Of a DNA stretch of 51,664 nt, positions 7,618-15,619 are shown one piece after another. The DNA lies in contig CAZGUH010000027.1 in assembly GCA_964529005.1 (NCBI GenBank), positions 1 to 51,664 on the forward strand. Direction: 5' to 3'. Under the pieces are notes generated by a model, which was not told the DNA's origin, made no database searches, and was given only the letters and a program-made list of their open reading frames with translations. The position numbers and the translations under genes were made by a program. Numbering within the stretch: position 1 is the stretch's first letter; each line of letters starts with the position of its first letter. This DNA comes from CAZGUH01 sp964529005. GTDB lineage: Bacteria; Actinomycetota; Acidimicrobiia; Acidimicrobiales; Ilumatobacteraceae.

Positions 7618-9701
7618 ACGACGACGACGCCGAGATTGTCCAAGCGTTCCTCGACGAGAGCCGCGAGAACCTCGACCAGCTCGACCGTGACCTCGTCGAC
7701 CTGGAGGACCGGCCGACCGACCCCGAGCTCCTGGCACGCGTCTTCCGCACCGTCCACACGATCAAGGGCACCTGCGGCTTCCTGGGCTTCCATCAGCTGG
7801 AGGCGCTGACCCACGCGGGCGAGAGCCTCCTCGGCGCGCTGCGTTCCGGTGAGCTGTGTCTCGACGCGTCGATCACGACGACGCTGCTGCGCCTCGTCGA
7901 CGCGGTGCGCGCCGCGCTGGCGCGCATCGAGCTCGACGGCACCGACGAGGTCGACGCGCCGGAGGCGCTTGTCGCCGAGATCGACAAGCAACGCCAGCGC
8001 GCCGGGTCGCAGCAGGCGATCGACGTGGCCGCGCGCGTCTCGCCGTCGGAACCGGGTGCCGGATCGCCGGGCGCGGCGGCCGAGACGTCGGTGCGCGTCG
8101 ACGTCGCCCTGCTCGACAAGCTCATGGATCTGGTCGGCGAGCTCGTCCTCGCGCGCGGTCAGATCGGCTCGCTCGCACGCGCCCAGCCGGACGGTCCGTT
8201 GACGACGCCGTACCGCAAGCTGCAGCTGGTGACGAGCGAGCTGCGAGACAGCGTGATGCGCGCTCGTCTCCAGACCGTGGGCCGCGTGACCGGCCCGCTG
8301 CACCGCGTCGCACGCGATCTGTCGGAGGCGCTCGGAAAGCTGGTGCAGCTCGACATCGACGGCGAGGACGTCGGCGTCGACAAAGCCGTCAACGAGGCGT
8401 TGCGCGATCCGTTGATCCATCTCGTGCGCAACGCGATCGACCATGGGATCGAGGCGCCTGCCGAACGCGCCGTCGTGGGAAAGCCGGCCGCCGGGCATCT
8501 GCGCATCAGCGCCGTCCACGAGGGCGGGCGCCTCCAGCTCGAGGTGTCCGACGACGGCGCAGGGGTCGACAGCGACCGGCTCCTCCAGCGTGCGATCGAG
8601 CTCGGCATCGTCAGCGCGGAGACGGCCGGCGAGCTCGCGCGCCCTGACGTGCTGCGGCTCATGTTCCATCCCGGATTGTCCGCGCGCACGGAGGTCACCA
8701 GCGTGTCGGGCCGCGGCGTCGGAATGGACGTCGTGCGGTCGAACCTCGACCACGTCGGCGGCAGCATCGAGGTGACGTCGGAGCCGGGTCTGGGCACGAC
8801 GTTTCACATCAGCGTGCCCCTGACGCTGAGCATCATGCCCGCGGTCATCGTGTCGAGCGGCGGTCACTGGTACGCGATCCCACAGGTCGACGTGCGCGAG
8901 GTCGTCCGCCTCGACCGCCCGGCGATCGCGGCGTCGATCGACGACGTCGCCGGCGCGAGGATCCACCGCCTGCGCGGCGAGCTGCTCCCGCTGGTCGATC
9001 TCGCGGACCTGCTCGAGGTTTCCCAGCGGCGCCGCGACGACGTGCTGGAGATCCTCGTCCTCCACGACCACGACGCGACGTTCGGCCTGATCGTCGACGC
9101 CGTCGCCGGCACGTCCGAGGTCGTCGTCAAGCCGCTGACGCGGGCGACGAATCGGATCCCGGTGTTCTCCGGCGTCACGATCCTGGCCGACGGGCGCCCG
9201 TCCCTGATCCTCGACGTCGGAGGGCTCGCGAAGCGGGCAGGCGTGGAGCGGTCGCCGGTCGGCGCCCGCGCTGCCGCGGTCGCTCCTGAGCCCGCCCAAC
9301 CGCTCACCACGAGCGTGCTGATCGCGAGCGTCGGCGCACGGCGGCGGGTCGCCGTGCCGCTCGCGTCCGTGCACCGCCTGGAGCGGTTCCCGCGCGACGC
9401 GGTCGAGCGCGCCGGCCGCCTCGATGTGATCCAGTACGGCGACATGCTGTTGCCGCTGCTGCGGGCCGGCGAGCTGGACGACGGCGCCGGTGACGTTCAG
9501 GTCGTCGTGTGCGACACGGCACGTGGACTCGTCGGTGTGGTGGTCGATCACATCGACGACGTGACGGCGTGTCCCGCCACTGCAGCGCGGTCCGATGCTC
9601 TTTCTTGCGCGGTCGCTTCGCTCGTTGTCGACGGGCGAGTCACCGAGATGCTCGACGTCGCGGAGCTCGCCGCGTCGATGCCGATCGGGGCGACGGCATG
9701 A
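7614..9701 (+). CDS. cheA: Chemotaxis histidine kinase CheA with two C-terminal CheW-like domains
   Basis: 695 residues. The HPt domain has phospho-accepting His48 in FRTVHTIKG. A Ser/Pro/Ala linker (about 130-160) replaces the CheY-binding P2 domain. The dimerisation helices start at LMDLVGELVLARGQ (170-183). The ATPase domain has the N box HLVRNAIDHGIE (269-280), G1 DDGAGVD and G2 GRGVGMD (366-372). Two CheW-like domains follow (about 405-540 and 570-690), whereas most CheA proteins have one. Expected role: autophosphorylate under receptor control and phosphorylate CheY and CheB. It overlaps its neighbours by GTGA and ATGA. Confidence 0.95.
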   Translation: MNDDDAEIVQAFLDESRENLDQLDRDLVDLEDRPTDPELLARVFRTVHTIKGTCGFLGFHQLEALTHAGESLLGALRSGELCLDASITTTLLRLVDAVRAALARIELDGTDEVDAPEALVAEIDKQRQRAGSQQAIDVAARVSPSEPGAGSPGAAAETSVRVDVALLDKLMDLVGELVLARGQIGSLARAQPDGPLTTPYRKLQLVTSELRDSVMRARLQTVGRVTGPLHRVARDLSEALGKLVQLDIDGEDVGVDKAVNEALRDPLIHLVRNAIDHGIEAPAERAVVGKPAAGHLRISAVHEGGRLQLEVSDDGAGVDSDRLLQRAIELGIVSAETAGELARPDVLRLMFHPGLSARTEVTSVSGRGVGMDVVRSNLDHVGGSIEVTSEPGLGTTFHISVPLTLSIMPAVIVSSGGHWYAIPQVDVREVVRLDRPAIAASIDDVAGARIHRLRGELLPLVDLADLLEVSQRRRDDVLEILVLHDHDATFGLIVDAVAGTSEVVVKPLTRATNRIPVFSGVTILADGRPSLILDVGGLAKRAGVERSPVGARAAAVAPEPAQPLTTSVLIASVGARRRVAVPLASVHRLERFPRDAVERAGRLDVIQYGDMLLPLLRAGELDDGAGDVQVVVCDTARGLVGVVVDHIDDVTACPATAARSDALSCAVASLVVDGRVTEMLDVAELAASMPIGATA

Positions 9702-10138
9702 CGGCGGCGAAGCTCTGCACGTTCGCAGTCGGCCCCTTGCTCGTCGGCGTCGACGTGCAGCGGGTGCGCGAGGTGCGGCGCGGCGACGAGGTCGTCCCGG
9801 TCCCACTCGCCCCGCCCAGCGTATCGGGCCTCGCCAACCTGCGCGGAGAGATCGTGACGGTCGTCGATGCCCGCGCCCGCCTCGGGGTCGACGATCGCGC
9901 CCGGGGCGCCGACGCGGCGCGCGCCCAGGTCTGCGTGGTCATCGAGTCCGCGGGAGAAGCGGTCTGTCTCGCGGTCGACGAGGAGCGTGACGTCGTCGAC
10001 GTCGACCCGGCGGGAATCGAAGCGGTGCCGGCCACGGTCAGCCCGACGATCGCGTCGCTCGTCACGGGAGTCCACACGGTGGAGGGCGCGCTGCTGCTCG
10101 TCCTCGACGCCGATCGCGCGCTGAAGGAGATCACGTGA
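9698..10138 (+). CDS. cheW: Chemotaxis coupling protein CheW
   Basis: 146 residues, a single CheW domain (CTFAVGPLLVGVDVQRVREV at the N-terminus, then GLANLRGEIVTVVDARARLG, the hallmark segment). It couples the receptor to CheA. ATG 9698 overlaps the cheA stop (ATGA) and its own stop overlaps cheY (GTGA), so translation is probably coupled throughout. Confidence 0.93.
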   Translation: MTAAKLCTFAVGPLLVGVDVQRVREVRRGDEVVPVPLAPPSVSGLANLRGEIVTVVDARARLGVDDRARGADAARAQVCVVIESAGEAVCLAVDEERDVVDVDPAGIEAVPATVSPTIASLVTGVHTVEGALLLVLDADRALKEIT

Positions 10139-10503
10139 ACGCGCTCGTCGTCGACGATTCGCGAGCGATCCGGATGCTGCTCAGCCGGATGCTGACCGAA
10201 CTCGGCCTGTCGGTCGACGAGGCGTCCAACGGGCGCGAGGCGCTCGCCCGCCTCGAGGCAGGGCTCGAGCCGGAGCTGATGCTCGTCGACTGGAACATGC
10301 CCGAGATGACCGGAATCGAGTTCATCGAAACCGTGCGGCGGCCACCGTACGCGTCGACGGCACGGTTGGTGATGGTCACCACGGAGACCGAGGCCCCGAA
10401 CGTCGTGCGAGCGCTCGATGCCGGGGCAGACGAATACGTGATGAAGCCGTTCACCAAGGACGCGATCGTGGACAAGCTCCGCATGCTCGGGTTCGATGTC
10501 TGA
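10135..10503 (+). CDS. cheY: CheY-like single-domain response regulator
   Basis: 122 residues, a receiver domain only. The acidic pocket is VVDDS (D7, D8), the phospho-acceptor is Asp52 in LVDWNMPEM, the switch Thr is in VMVTTETE, and the conserved Lys is in MKPF. It is expected to be phosphorylated by the adjacent CheA. No output domain is present, so it must act on a partner outside this window. The GTG start overlaps cheW and the stop overlaps cheB (TGATG). Confidence 0.92.
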   Translation: MNALVVDDSRAIRMLLSRMLTELGLSVDEASNGREALARLEAGLEPELMLVDWNMPEMTGIEFIETVRRPPYASTARLVMVTTETEAPNVVRALDAGADEYVMKPFTKDAIVDKLRMLGFDV

Positions 10504-11576
10504 TGTTGCCGCGGCCCGCCGCCCGCCCGCGCGTGCGGGTGCTCGTCGTCGACGACTCGGTCGTCGTCCGCCGCGTCGTCGCCCGGGCGCTCGCATCCGA
10601 GCTCTCGATGGAGCTCGTCGGAGTGGCGCCGAACGGGCGGGTCGCGCTCGAACGGCTGCAACAGCTGCGACCGGACGTCGTCATCCTCGATCTCGAGATG
10701 CCGGAGATGGACGGCTACGCGACGCTCGCTGCGATCCGTGCGGCGCAGCCGAGCCTCCCGGTGATCGTGTTCAGCCACCTGACGTCGGCGGGAGCGGCGG
10801 CGACGCTCGACGCGCTGGCGCTCGGAGCCACCGGCTTCGCCGTGAAGCCGCGAGCCGACGGCATCGGGCTCGCCGAAGCGCAGGTGCGCGCCGAGTTGCT
10901 TCCCATCGTCTGTGCGGTCACATCGCCGCCGCCCGCCGCGCCCGGAGGCTCGTCGCGGCGGGCGGACGGGCGTCGCGGGCAGGTCGAAGCGGTTGTCGTC
11001 GCGGTGTCGACCGGCGGGCCCAACGCCCTCGTCGAGATCGTGCCCACGCTCCCGACCGATCTGGCCGTGCCGGTCCTGATCGTGCAGCACATGCCGGCGG
11101 TGTTCACGCGGACGCTGTCGGAGCGGCTCGACCGTGTGTCGAAGCTGCGCGTGGTCGAGGCAGTCGACGGCGAGGACGTGGCGGCCGGGACGGTCTACAT
11201 CGCGCCGGGCGGCAGGCACATGGCGCTGCGGCGCGACGGAGCCGGCGTCGTGGTGGCGCTCAACGACGAGGAGCCGGAGAACTCGTGCCGGCCGGCTGCC
11301 GATGTGCTGTTCCGCTCCGCAGCGGAGATCTACGGCGCCGGCGTGCTGGGCGTGGTGTTGACCGGCATGGGGCGCGACGGGTTGCGCGGGTCCGAAGCCG
11401 TGCGCGCCGCCGGTGGGACGGTGATCGTGCAATCGGCGGAGTCGGCGGTCGTGTCGAGCATGCCGATGGCGGTCGCCGGGGCGGGGCTGGCGGACGCCGT
11501 GCTGCCGCTCGACCAGATCGGCGGTGAGCTGGCGAGCCGGGCCGCGCGATCGACGCGGGAGGGGCCGGGGTCGTGA
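10503..11576 (+). CDS. cheB: Chemotaxis methylesterase/deamidase CheB
   Basis: 357 residues. The N-terminal receiver has acceptor Asp63 in ILDLEMPEMDG. A Pro/Ala/Ser linker (about 138-160) leads to the CheB esterase domain with catalytic triad Ser169 (VSTGGPNAL), His196 (QHMPAVFT) and Asp292 (TGMGRDG). It removes methyl groups from receptor glutamates and is activated by CheA phosphorylation. The ATG overlaps the cheY stop by one base, and its stop overlaps cheR as GTGA. Confidence 0.95.
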   Translation: MLPRPAARPRVRVLVVDDSVVVRRVVARALASELSMELVGVAPNGRVALERLQQLRPDVVILDLEMPEMDGYATLAAIRAAQPSLPVIVFSHLTSAGAAATLDALALGATGFAVKPRADGIGLAEAQVRAELLPIVCAVTSPPPAAPGGSSRRADGRRGQVEAVVVAVSTGGPNALVEIVPTLPTDLAVPVLIVQHMPAVFTRTLSERLDRVSKLRVVEAVDGEDVAAGTVYIAPGGRHMALRRDGAGVVVALNDEEPENSCRPAADVLFRSAAEIYGAGVLGVVLTGMGRDGLRGSEAVRAAGGTVIVQSAESAVVSSMPMAVAGAGLADAVLPLDQIGGELASRAARSTREGPGS

Positions 11577-12415
11577 GCGGGGTGTCGGCTGCCGACTTCG
11601 ACTTCGTGCGCCGCCTGCTGCACGAACGGAGCGCGATCACCCTCGGCGACGGCAAGCGGTACCTGGTCGAGTCACGGCTCGCTCCGGTCGCCGAGCAGCA
11701 GGGGCTCGACTCGGTCGGAGAGTTGGTGCGCATGCTGCGCGCCGGCGCCGGCGAGGGGGTGCGCGCGGCCGTCGTGGAGGCGCTCGCCACCAACGAGACG
11801 TCGTTCTTCCGCGACCACCATCCGTGGGACGCGCTGCGCGACACGATCATCCCCGAGGCGCTCGCCCGCAATGGCGGACGCCAGTTGTCGATGTGGTCGG
11901 CGGCGGCATCGACCGGGCAGGAGCCCTACAGCATGGCGATGACGGTGCGAGAGCACTTCCCCGACGTCCCGAACGTGCGTATCCTCGCCAGCGACCTTTC
12001 GCAGGAGGTGCTCGATCGGGCCCGCGCCGGCGTGTTCTCACAGCTCGAGGTGAACCGCGGCCTGCCGGCTCGCCTGCTCGTCGGGTACTTCGAACGGACC
12101 GGCCGCGACTGGCGGATCGCTGACGCCGTGCGGCAGATGGTCACGTTCGCGCGGGTCAACATCGCCCGCCCGCTGTGGGGCATCCCGCAGATGGACGTCG
12201 TGTTCCTGCGCAACGTCTTGATCTACTTCGACCTGCCGACCAAGACAGCGGTGCTCGGCGAGATGTCGAAGGTGCTGCGCGTCGGGGGATACCTTTTCCT
12301 CGGCGCGGCGGAGACGACCTACGGCATCGACGCCGCGTACGAACGCGTCCAGGTTGGCCGTACCACGTGCTATCGCCTCACGAGGCGGGATCGGGGCAGC
12401 CATGGCGGCGCGTGA
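11573..12415 (+). CDS. cheR: Chemotaxis receptor methyltransferase CheR
   Basis: 280 residues. A short helical N-terminal domain precedes the SAM-dependent fold. NETSFFRD (74-81) and SMWSAAASTGQEPYSMAM (107-124) form the SAM pocket, and FLRNVLIYFD (211-220) is the conserved CheR signature. It methylates receptor glutamates, opposing CheB. There are no TPR repeats at the C-terminus. The GTG overlaps cheB and the stop overlaps the cheX-like gene by GTGA. Confidence 0.95.
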   Translation: MSGVSAADFDFVRRLLHERSAITLGDGKRYLVESRLAPVAEQQGLDSVGELVRMLRAGAGEGVRAAVVEALATNETSFFRDHHPWDALRDTIIPEALARNGGRQLSMWSAAASTGQEPYSMAMTVREHFPDVPNVRILASDLSQEVLDRARAGVFSQLEVNRGLPARLLVGYFERTGRDWRIADAVRQMVTFARVNIARPLWGIPQMDVVFLRNVLIYFDLPTKTAVLGEMSKVLRVGGYLFLGAAETTYGIDAAYERVQVGRTTCYRLTRRDRGSHGGA

Positions 12416-12888
12416 GATCGATCCGGCGATCGACGTCGGACGTCGACATCGAGCAGGTCACGCGGATGATCTGGGAGACGGTGTTCAACCGCGAGCTCAC
12501 GCGCGCGGGGTCGGCGCGCGACATCGGCGATCCGTCGGTGACGAGCATCGTCCACCTCGACGGCGCATGGCACGGCGCGGTGATGCTCCAGTGCCCGCTG
12601 ACCCTCGCCGAGGATCTCGCCGCGGCCATGTTCGACAACGCCGCGTCGACGACGTTCGACGAGGTGATCGACGCGCTCGGGGAGATCACCAACATGGTCG
12701 CCGGCAACTTGAAGCCGCTGCTGCCGCAGCCGTGCGCGATCTCGCTGCCCGCGGTGGCGCGCGGCTCGGACTACGAGATCGAGGTCGTCGGCGCCACGGT
12801 CATCGCCCGCGTGGCGTTCACCTGCGCGGGTTCTCCGATGGTCGTGACGCTGCTCCAGGGCACGAGGCAGCGAGGTGAGACAGCGTGA
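12412..12888 (+). CDS. CheX/CheC-family CheY phosphatase
   Basis: 158 residues. The family active-site helix is visible as DALGEITNMVAGNL (87-100), with the paired Glu91 and Asn94 of the E-x2-N motif that CheX, CheC and FliY use to dephosphorylate CheY-P. Only one such motif is seen, as in CheX (CheC normally has two). It supplies the signal-termination step otherwise missing from the operon, as no CheZ is present. GTG 12412 overlaps the cheR stop. I leave the symbol blank because CheX and single-motif CheC-like proteins are hard to separate by eye. Confidence 0.82.
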   Translation: MRSIRRSTSDVDIEQVTRMIWETVFNRELTRAGSARDIGDPSVTSIVHLDGAWHGAVMLQCPLTLAEDLAAAMFDNAASTTFDEVIDALGEITNMVAGNLKPLLPQPCAISLPAVARGSDYEIEVVGATVIARVAFTCAGSPMVVTLLQGTRQRGETA

Positions 12889-13838
12889 TGGCGCGCGACG
12901 GTGACCGCCGCGGTGACGACCGCGTGCGGCCGCACACGATCTTGGTGGCCGACGACTCGGTGGCGACGCGGCGGATCCTCGGCCGGGCGCTCACCTCCGG
13001 TGGCTACGTGGTGCGCGAAGCCGGCAACGGCGCCGAAGCGCTCGCGGCGTGCCGCGTCGACCCTCCCGATCTGATGCTGCTCGACGTCGACATGCCGGTG
13101 ATGGACGGGATGGCGACGCTGCGGGCGCTCAAGGCCGATGCGGCGCTCAGCGGCCTGCCGGTGTTGTTCCTCAGCGCGCGCACGGGCGCGCAGGACGCCG
13201 CGACTGGGTTGGAGCTCGGCGCGCAGGACTACGTGCGCAAGCCCTGTGAGCCGGCCGAGCTGTGCGCTCGCGTGGCCGCGGCGCTGCGTGCGAAGGCGCA
13301 ACAGGACATGCTGTCGCGCCAGGCGCAAGCGCTCGACGAGCTGAGCGCGACCGATGCGCTGACGCTGCTCGGCAACCGCAGGCGCTTCGCCAGCTGGGTG
13401 GACAACACGCGCGCGGCGCGCGGTCCCGACGCCGCGCTCGCCGTGTTCGTGATCGACGTCGATCACTTCAAGAGGGTCAACGACGAGCACGGGCACGCGG
13501 TCGGAGACGTGATCCTGCGCGGCGTCGCCGAGCGGGTGCGGCGCGTCGTGGAGAGCACCGGCGACGTGCTCGTGCGGTGGGGCGGCGAGGAGTTCGTCGC
13601 GCTCGCGCTCGACGTGCCCGACGCAGCAGCAGCGATCGAGTTCGGTGAACGCGTGCGCGCCGTCGTCGGCGCCGAGCCGTTCGCCATCGGCGATCACCGG
13701 AAGCTCGACGTCACCGTCAGCGTGGGCTGCGCCGCCGGCCATCTCGGCGACGTCGACACCCTGGTGGCCCGCGCCGACGAGGCGCTGTACGCGGCAAAGC
13801 GCGCAGGTCGCAATCGTGTCGAGGTTCGCAGTCCCTGA
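12885..13838 (+). CDS. REC-GGDEF response regulator, diguanylate cyclase
   Basis: 317 residues. The receiver has acceptor Asp67 in LLDVDMPVMDG. The GGDEF domain (about 152-315) has an intact active site GGEEF at 233-237 and the metal Asp in VIDVDHFKRVND, so it should make cyclic di-GMP from GTP when phosphorylated. The inhibitory I-site normally has RxxD five residues before GGEEF; here the Asp227 is present but the Arg position is Ser (STGD), so product inhibition is probably weak or absent. GTG 12885 overlaps the previous stop; ATG 12888 is also possible. As the last gene of the che operon, it probably takes its phosphate from CheA. Confidence 0.93.
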   Translation: MMARDGDRRGDDRVRPHTILVADDSVATRRILGRALTSGGYVVREAGNGAEALAACRVDPPDLMLLDVDMPVMDGMATLRALKADAALSGLPVLFLSARTGAQDAATGLELGAQDYVRKPCEPAELCARVAAALRAKAQQDMLSRQAQALDELSATDALTLLGNRRRFASWVDNTRAARGPDAALAVFVIDVDHFKRVNDEHGHAVGDVILRGVAERVRRVVESTGDVLVRWGGEEFVALALDVPDAAAAIEFGERVRAVVGAEPFAIGDHRKLDVTVSVGCAAGHLGDVDTLVARADEALYAAKRAGRNRVEVRSP

Positions 13839-13908
13839 GCGACCCGGAGGCGGACGCGCCGTTCACCCCGTTGTCATCCATAGCCCCTTGTTCCGGGCGA
13901 GGGACCAG

Positions 13909-14145
13909 GCCGTATGTGTGCAGAGTGGCGACGCCTCGGTCGGCGACCCGCTGCGGAGCCGGTGGACCGAATCGTCCTTCCAGGGGCCGACCGCGCACCC
14001 GGACATCATCGGGTCCGTGTGGTTCAACGACACCAAGCCGAGCACGGGGTTCGACTACCGGATCCAGTACTCGGCGGCTCAGACCGCCGCGTTCGCCGCA
14101 GGCGTCGCCGACCCGCGCTACGGCGCCGGGAAGCCGCCGGAGTGA
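13909..14145 (+). pseudogene. Remnant of the C-terminus of a glycoside hydrolase-like gene
   Basis: After the cyclase gene, a frame ending at TGA 14143-14145 encodes about 75 residues that read as real protein, in particular HPDIIGSVWFNDTKPS, DYRIQYSAAQTAAFAAG and ADPRYGAG. This resembles the final barrel strand and tail of GH26-type mannanase/endoglucanase-like proteins (pattern VVWFN...DWRI.SS..A..AF). There is no start codon or Shine-Dalgarno sequence in frame here, and upstream the frame runs out of phase into the GGDEF gene, so the catalytic barrel is missing. Where relatives carry the ETGS nucleophile segment, this one has QSGD. The final 28 nt overlap the 3' end of the opposing nuclease-like gene. 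Family assignment is from memory of motifs only. Confidence 0.5.
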
Positions 14146-15164
14146 TCGGCGCCGGTGATCGCGCTGCGCATCCAGTGCACGTTGCGCGACAGCACAGCGC
14201 CGAGCTCGGGGTCGACCCATCCGCGTGACAGATCGACGGCCACGACGCGTTCCGCGTCGCGGCGCGTGGCGAGCGCGACGTACAGCGGCACGACGATCGA
14301 CGTGGTCGCTTCGGTGAGGACGTCGTAGCCGGTGGGGATGGCGAGCTCGTCGAGGCGCCGTGCGGCGCGTTCGGTGGCCGCTGCCGTGGTGACCGCGCCG
14401 TGCTTGGCGACCGCGGTAGCGATCGCCCGAGCGGGCGCGCTGTCCTTGTGCCGGGGCGGCACCGCGGCCGCGCCGACGTCGACGTCGACCACGTCCGGCG
14501 GGTCGGTCCACGACGCCAGCAGCGTGCCGTCGATCAGCTCGTAGGCGTTCCACATGCGGCGCGTCTGGAGCACGGGGCGTCGGCGCCCTTCCCAGCGGGA
14601 CACGGCGATCTGGACGACCGCCGCCGGCAGCCATGCGCGCCCGGCCGTGGTGATGCGCTCGCCACGACCGACGAGGCCGCTGCGCAGCGAGCGCTCGGCC
14701 AGCTGGCGGGCGCGCTCGTCGCTGATCTGCGGGGCCAGCCCGGCCGTCCACCGGCTCGTGCCCGAGGCCAGCTCGGCGACCGCGACGTCGCCGAGGCGGC
14801 GGGCCAGCTCGTCCGGACCCCACAGCTCGATGCCGGTCTCGCGTGCCGCGATCTCGGCGCCGGAGCGATGGCCGCCCAAGCAGACGATGATGCCCTCACG
14901 CACGCCGATGTCGCCGAGCACGAACGCGAACTTGGCGACGACGTCCTTCTCGATCGGGCGCTCCCAGGCCTTGCACTCGACGGCGACGCTGAACGTCGCG
15001 AACCCGTCGCTCTTGTGTCCGAGCACGTCGATCTCGTGGCGCGCGCCCGATCGGCCCTCGACGATCTCGTTGGTGGTGACCGCGTACCCGAAGCTGCGCA
15101 GCAGCGCGGCGATGCGTTGCTCGAGGGCGGCTCCGCTCAGAGCTTGCTCAGCACCGTCTCGCAC
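14118..15164 (-). CDS. Mrr-type restriction endonuclease-like protein (PD-(D/E)xK fold)
   Basis: 348 residues from GTG 15164, which lies 27 nt inside the end of the peroxiredoxin gene. The N-terminal 125 residues carry a PD-(D/E)xK nuclease core: LEQRIAALLRSFGYAVTTNE, then Asp46 in HEIDVLG, and Glu63/Lys65 in VAVECKAW. This resembles the Mrr/RecB-like domain used by type IV restriction enzymes and archaeal Holliday-junction resolvase relatives. The remaining 220 residues (RTRRMWNAYELIDG, TGYDVLTEATTS) match no domain I know. There is no methyltransferase or specificity gene nearby. Its position behind a synthase and a peroxiredoxin gives no clear restriction context. Confidence 0.7.
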   Translation of the reverse strand: MRDGAEQALSGAALEQRIAALLRSFGYAVTTNEIVEGRSGARHEIDVLGHKSDGFATFSVAVECKAWERPIEKDVVAKFAFVLGDIGVREGIIVCLGGHRSGAEIAARETGIELWGPDELARRLGDVAVAELASGTSRWTAGLAPQISDERARQLAERSLRSGLVGRGERITTAGRAWLPAAVVQIAVSRWEGRRRPVLQTRRMWNAYELIDGTLLASWTDPPDVVDVDVGAAAVPPRHKDSAPARAIATAVAKHGAVTTAAATERAARRLDELAIPTGYDVLTEATTSIVVPLYVALATRRDAERVVAVDLSRGWVDPELGAVLSRNVHWMRSAITGADHSGGFPAP

Positions 15165-15619
15165 GAGCTCTGGTCGACACCGCGCTCGTCGACGTCGATG
15201 CTCTGCACCACGCCGTCTTGGAGGACGGCGGCATAACGCTTGGAACGTGTGCCCAGCCCTGCGCCGGTGGCGTCGAACTCGAGGCCGATCGCCTTGGTGA
15301 ACTCGCCCGAGCCGTCGGCGAGCATGACGATCTTGTCGCCGACGCCCTGTGACTCGCCCCACGCCTGCATGACCCACGCGTCGTTGACCGCCACGCACGC
15401 GATCGTGTCGACGCCCTTGGCCTTCAGCTCGTCGGCGTGGGCCACGTAACCGGGAAGGTGGATCTTCGAACAGCCCGGGGTGAAGGCCCCCGGCACGGCG
15501 AACAGCACGACCTTGCCTTTGCCCAAGACGTCTCCGGTGTTCACCGGCACGGGAGCGCCCTCGGGGCCCATGGTCTTGATCTCGACGGCAGGAATGCGGT
15601 CTCCGACGCTCAGTGTCAT
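15137..15619 (-). CDS. Prx5-type peroxiredoxin (thioredoxin/glutaredoxin-dependent)
   Basis: 160 residues. The Prx5/redoxin signature PGAFTPGCSKIHLPGY contains peroxidatic Cys50, with VNDAWVMQAWGE and VMLADGSGEFTKAIGLEFD also typical. Cys75 and Cys153 are further cysteines, the latter a possible resolving residue. It reduces peroxides in the cytoplasm. ATG 15619 overlaps the stop of the upstream synthase gene as ATGA, and the gene's 3' end overlaps the nuclease-like gene, so the three are probably co-transcribed. Confidence 0.93.
   Translation of the reverse strand: MTLSVGDRIPAVEIKTMGPEGAPVPVNTGDVLGKGKVVLFAVPGAFTPGCSKIHLPGYVAHADELKAKGVDTIACVAVNDAWVMQAWGESQGVGDKIVMLADGSGEFTKAIGLEFDATGAGLGTRSKRYAAVLQDGVVQSIDVDERGVDQSSCETVLSKL

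Noticed and set aside
6201..9806. A 1201-codon open frame on the minus strand opposite MCP and cheA
   Set aside because: It is Arg/Asp-rich with no domain pattern, and it is antisense to genes with clear motifs. Long antisense frames are expected at this GC content. The same holds for minus-strand frames opposite 1391-3157 and others.
14118..15164. A restriction-modification system around the Mrr-like gene
   Set aside because: No methyltransferase, specificity subunit or phage gene flanks it; type IV restriction is possible but not shown.
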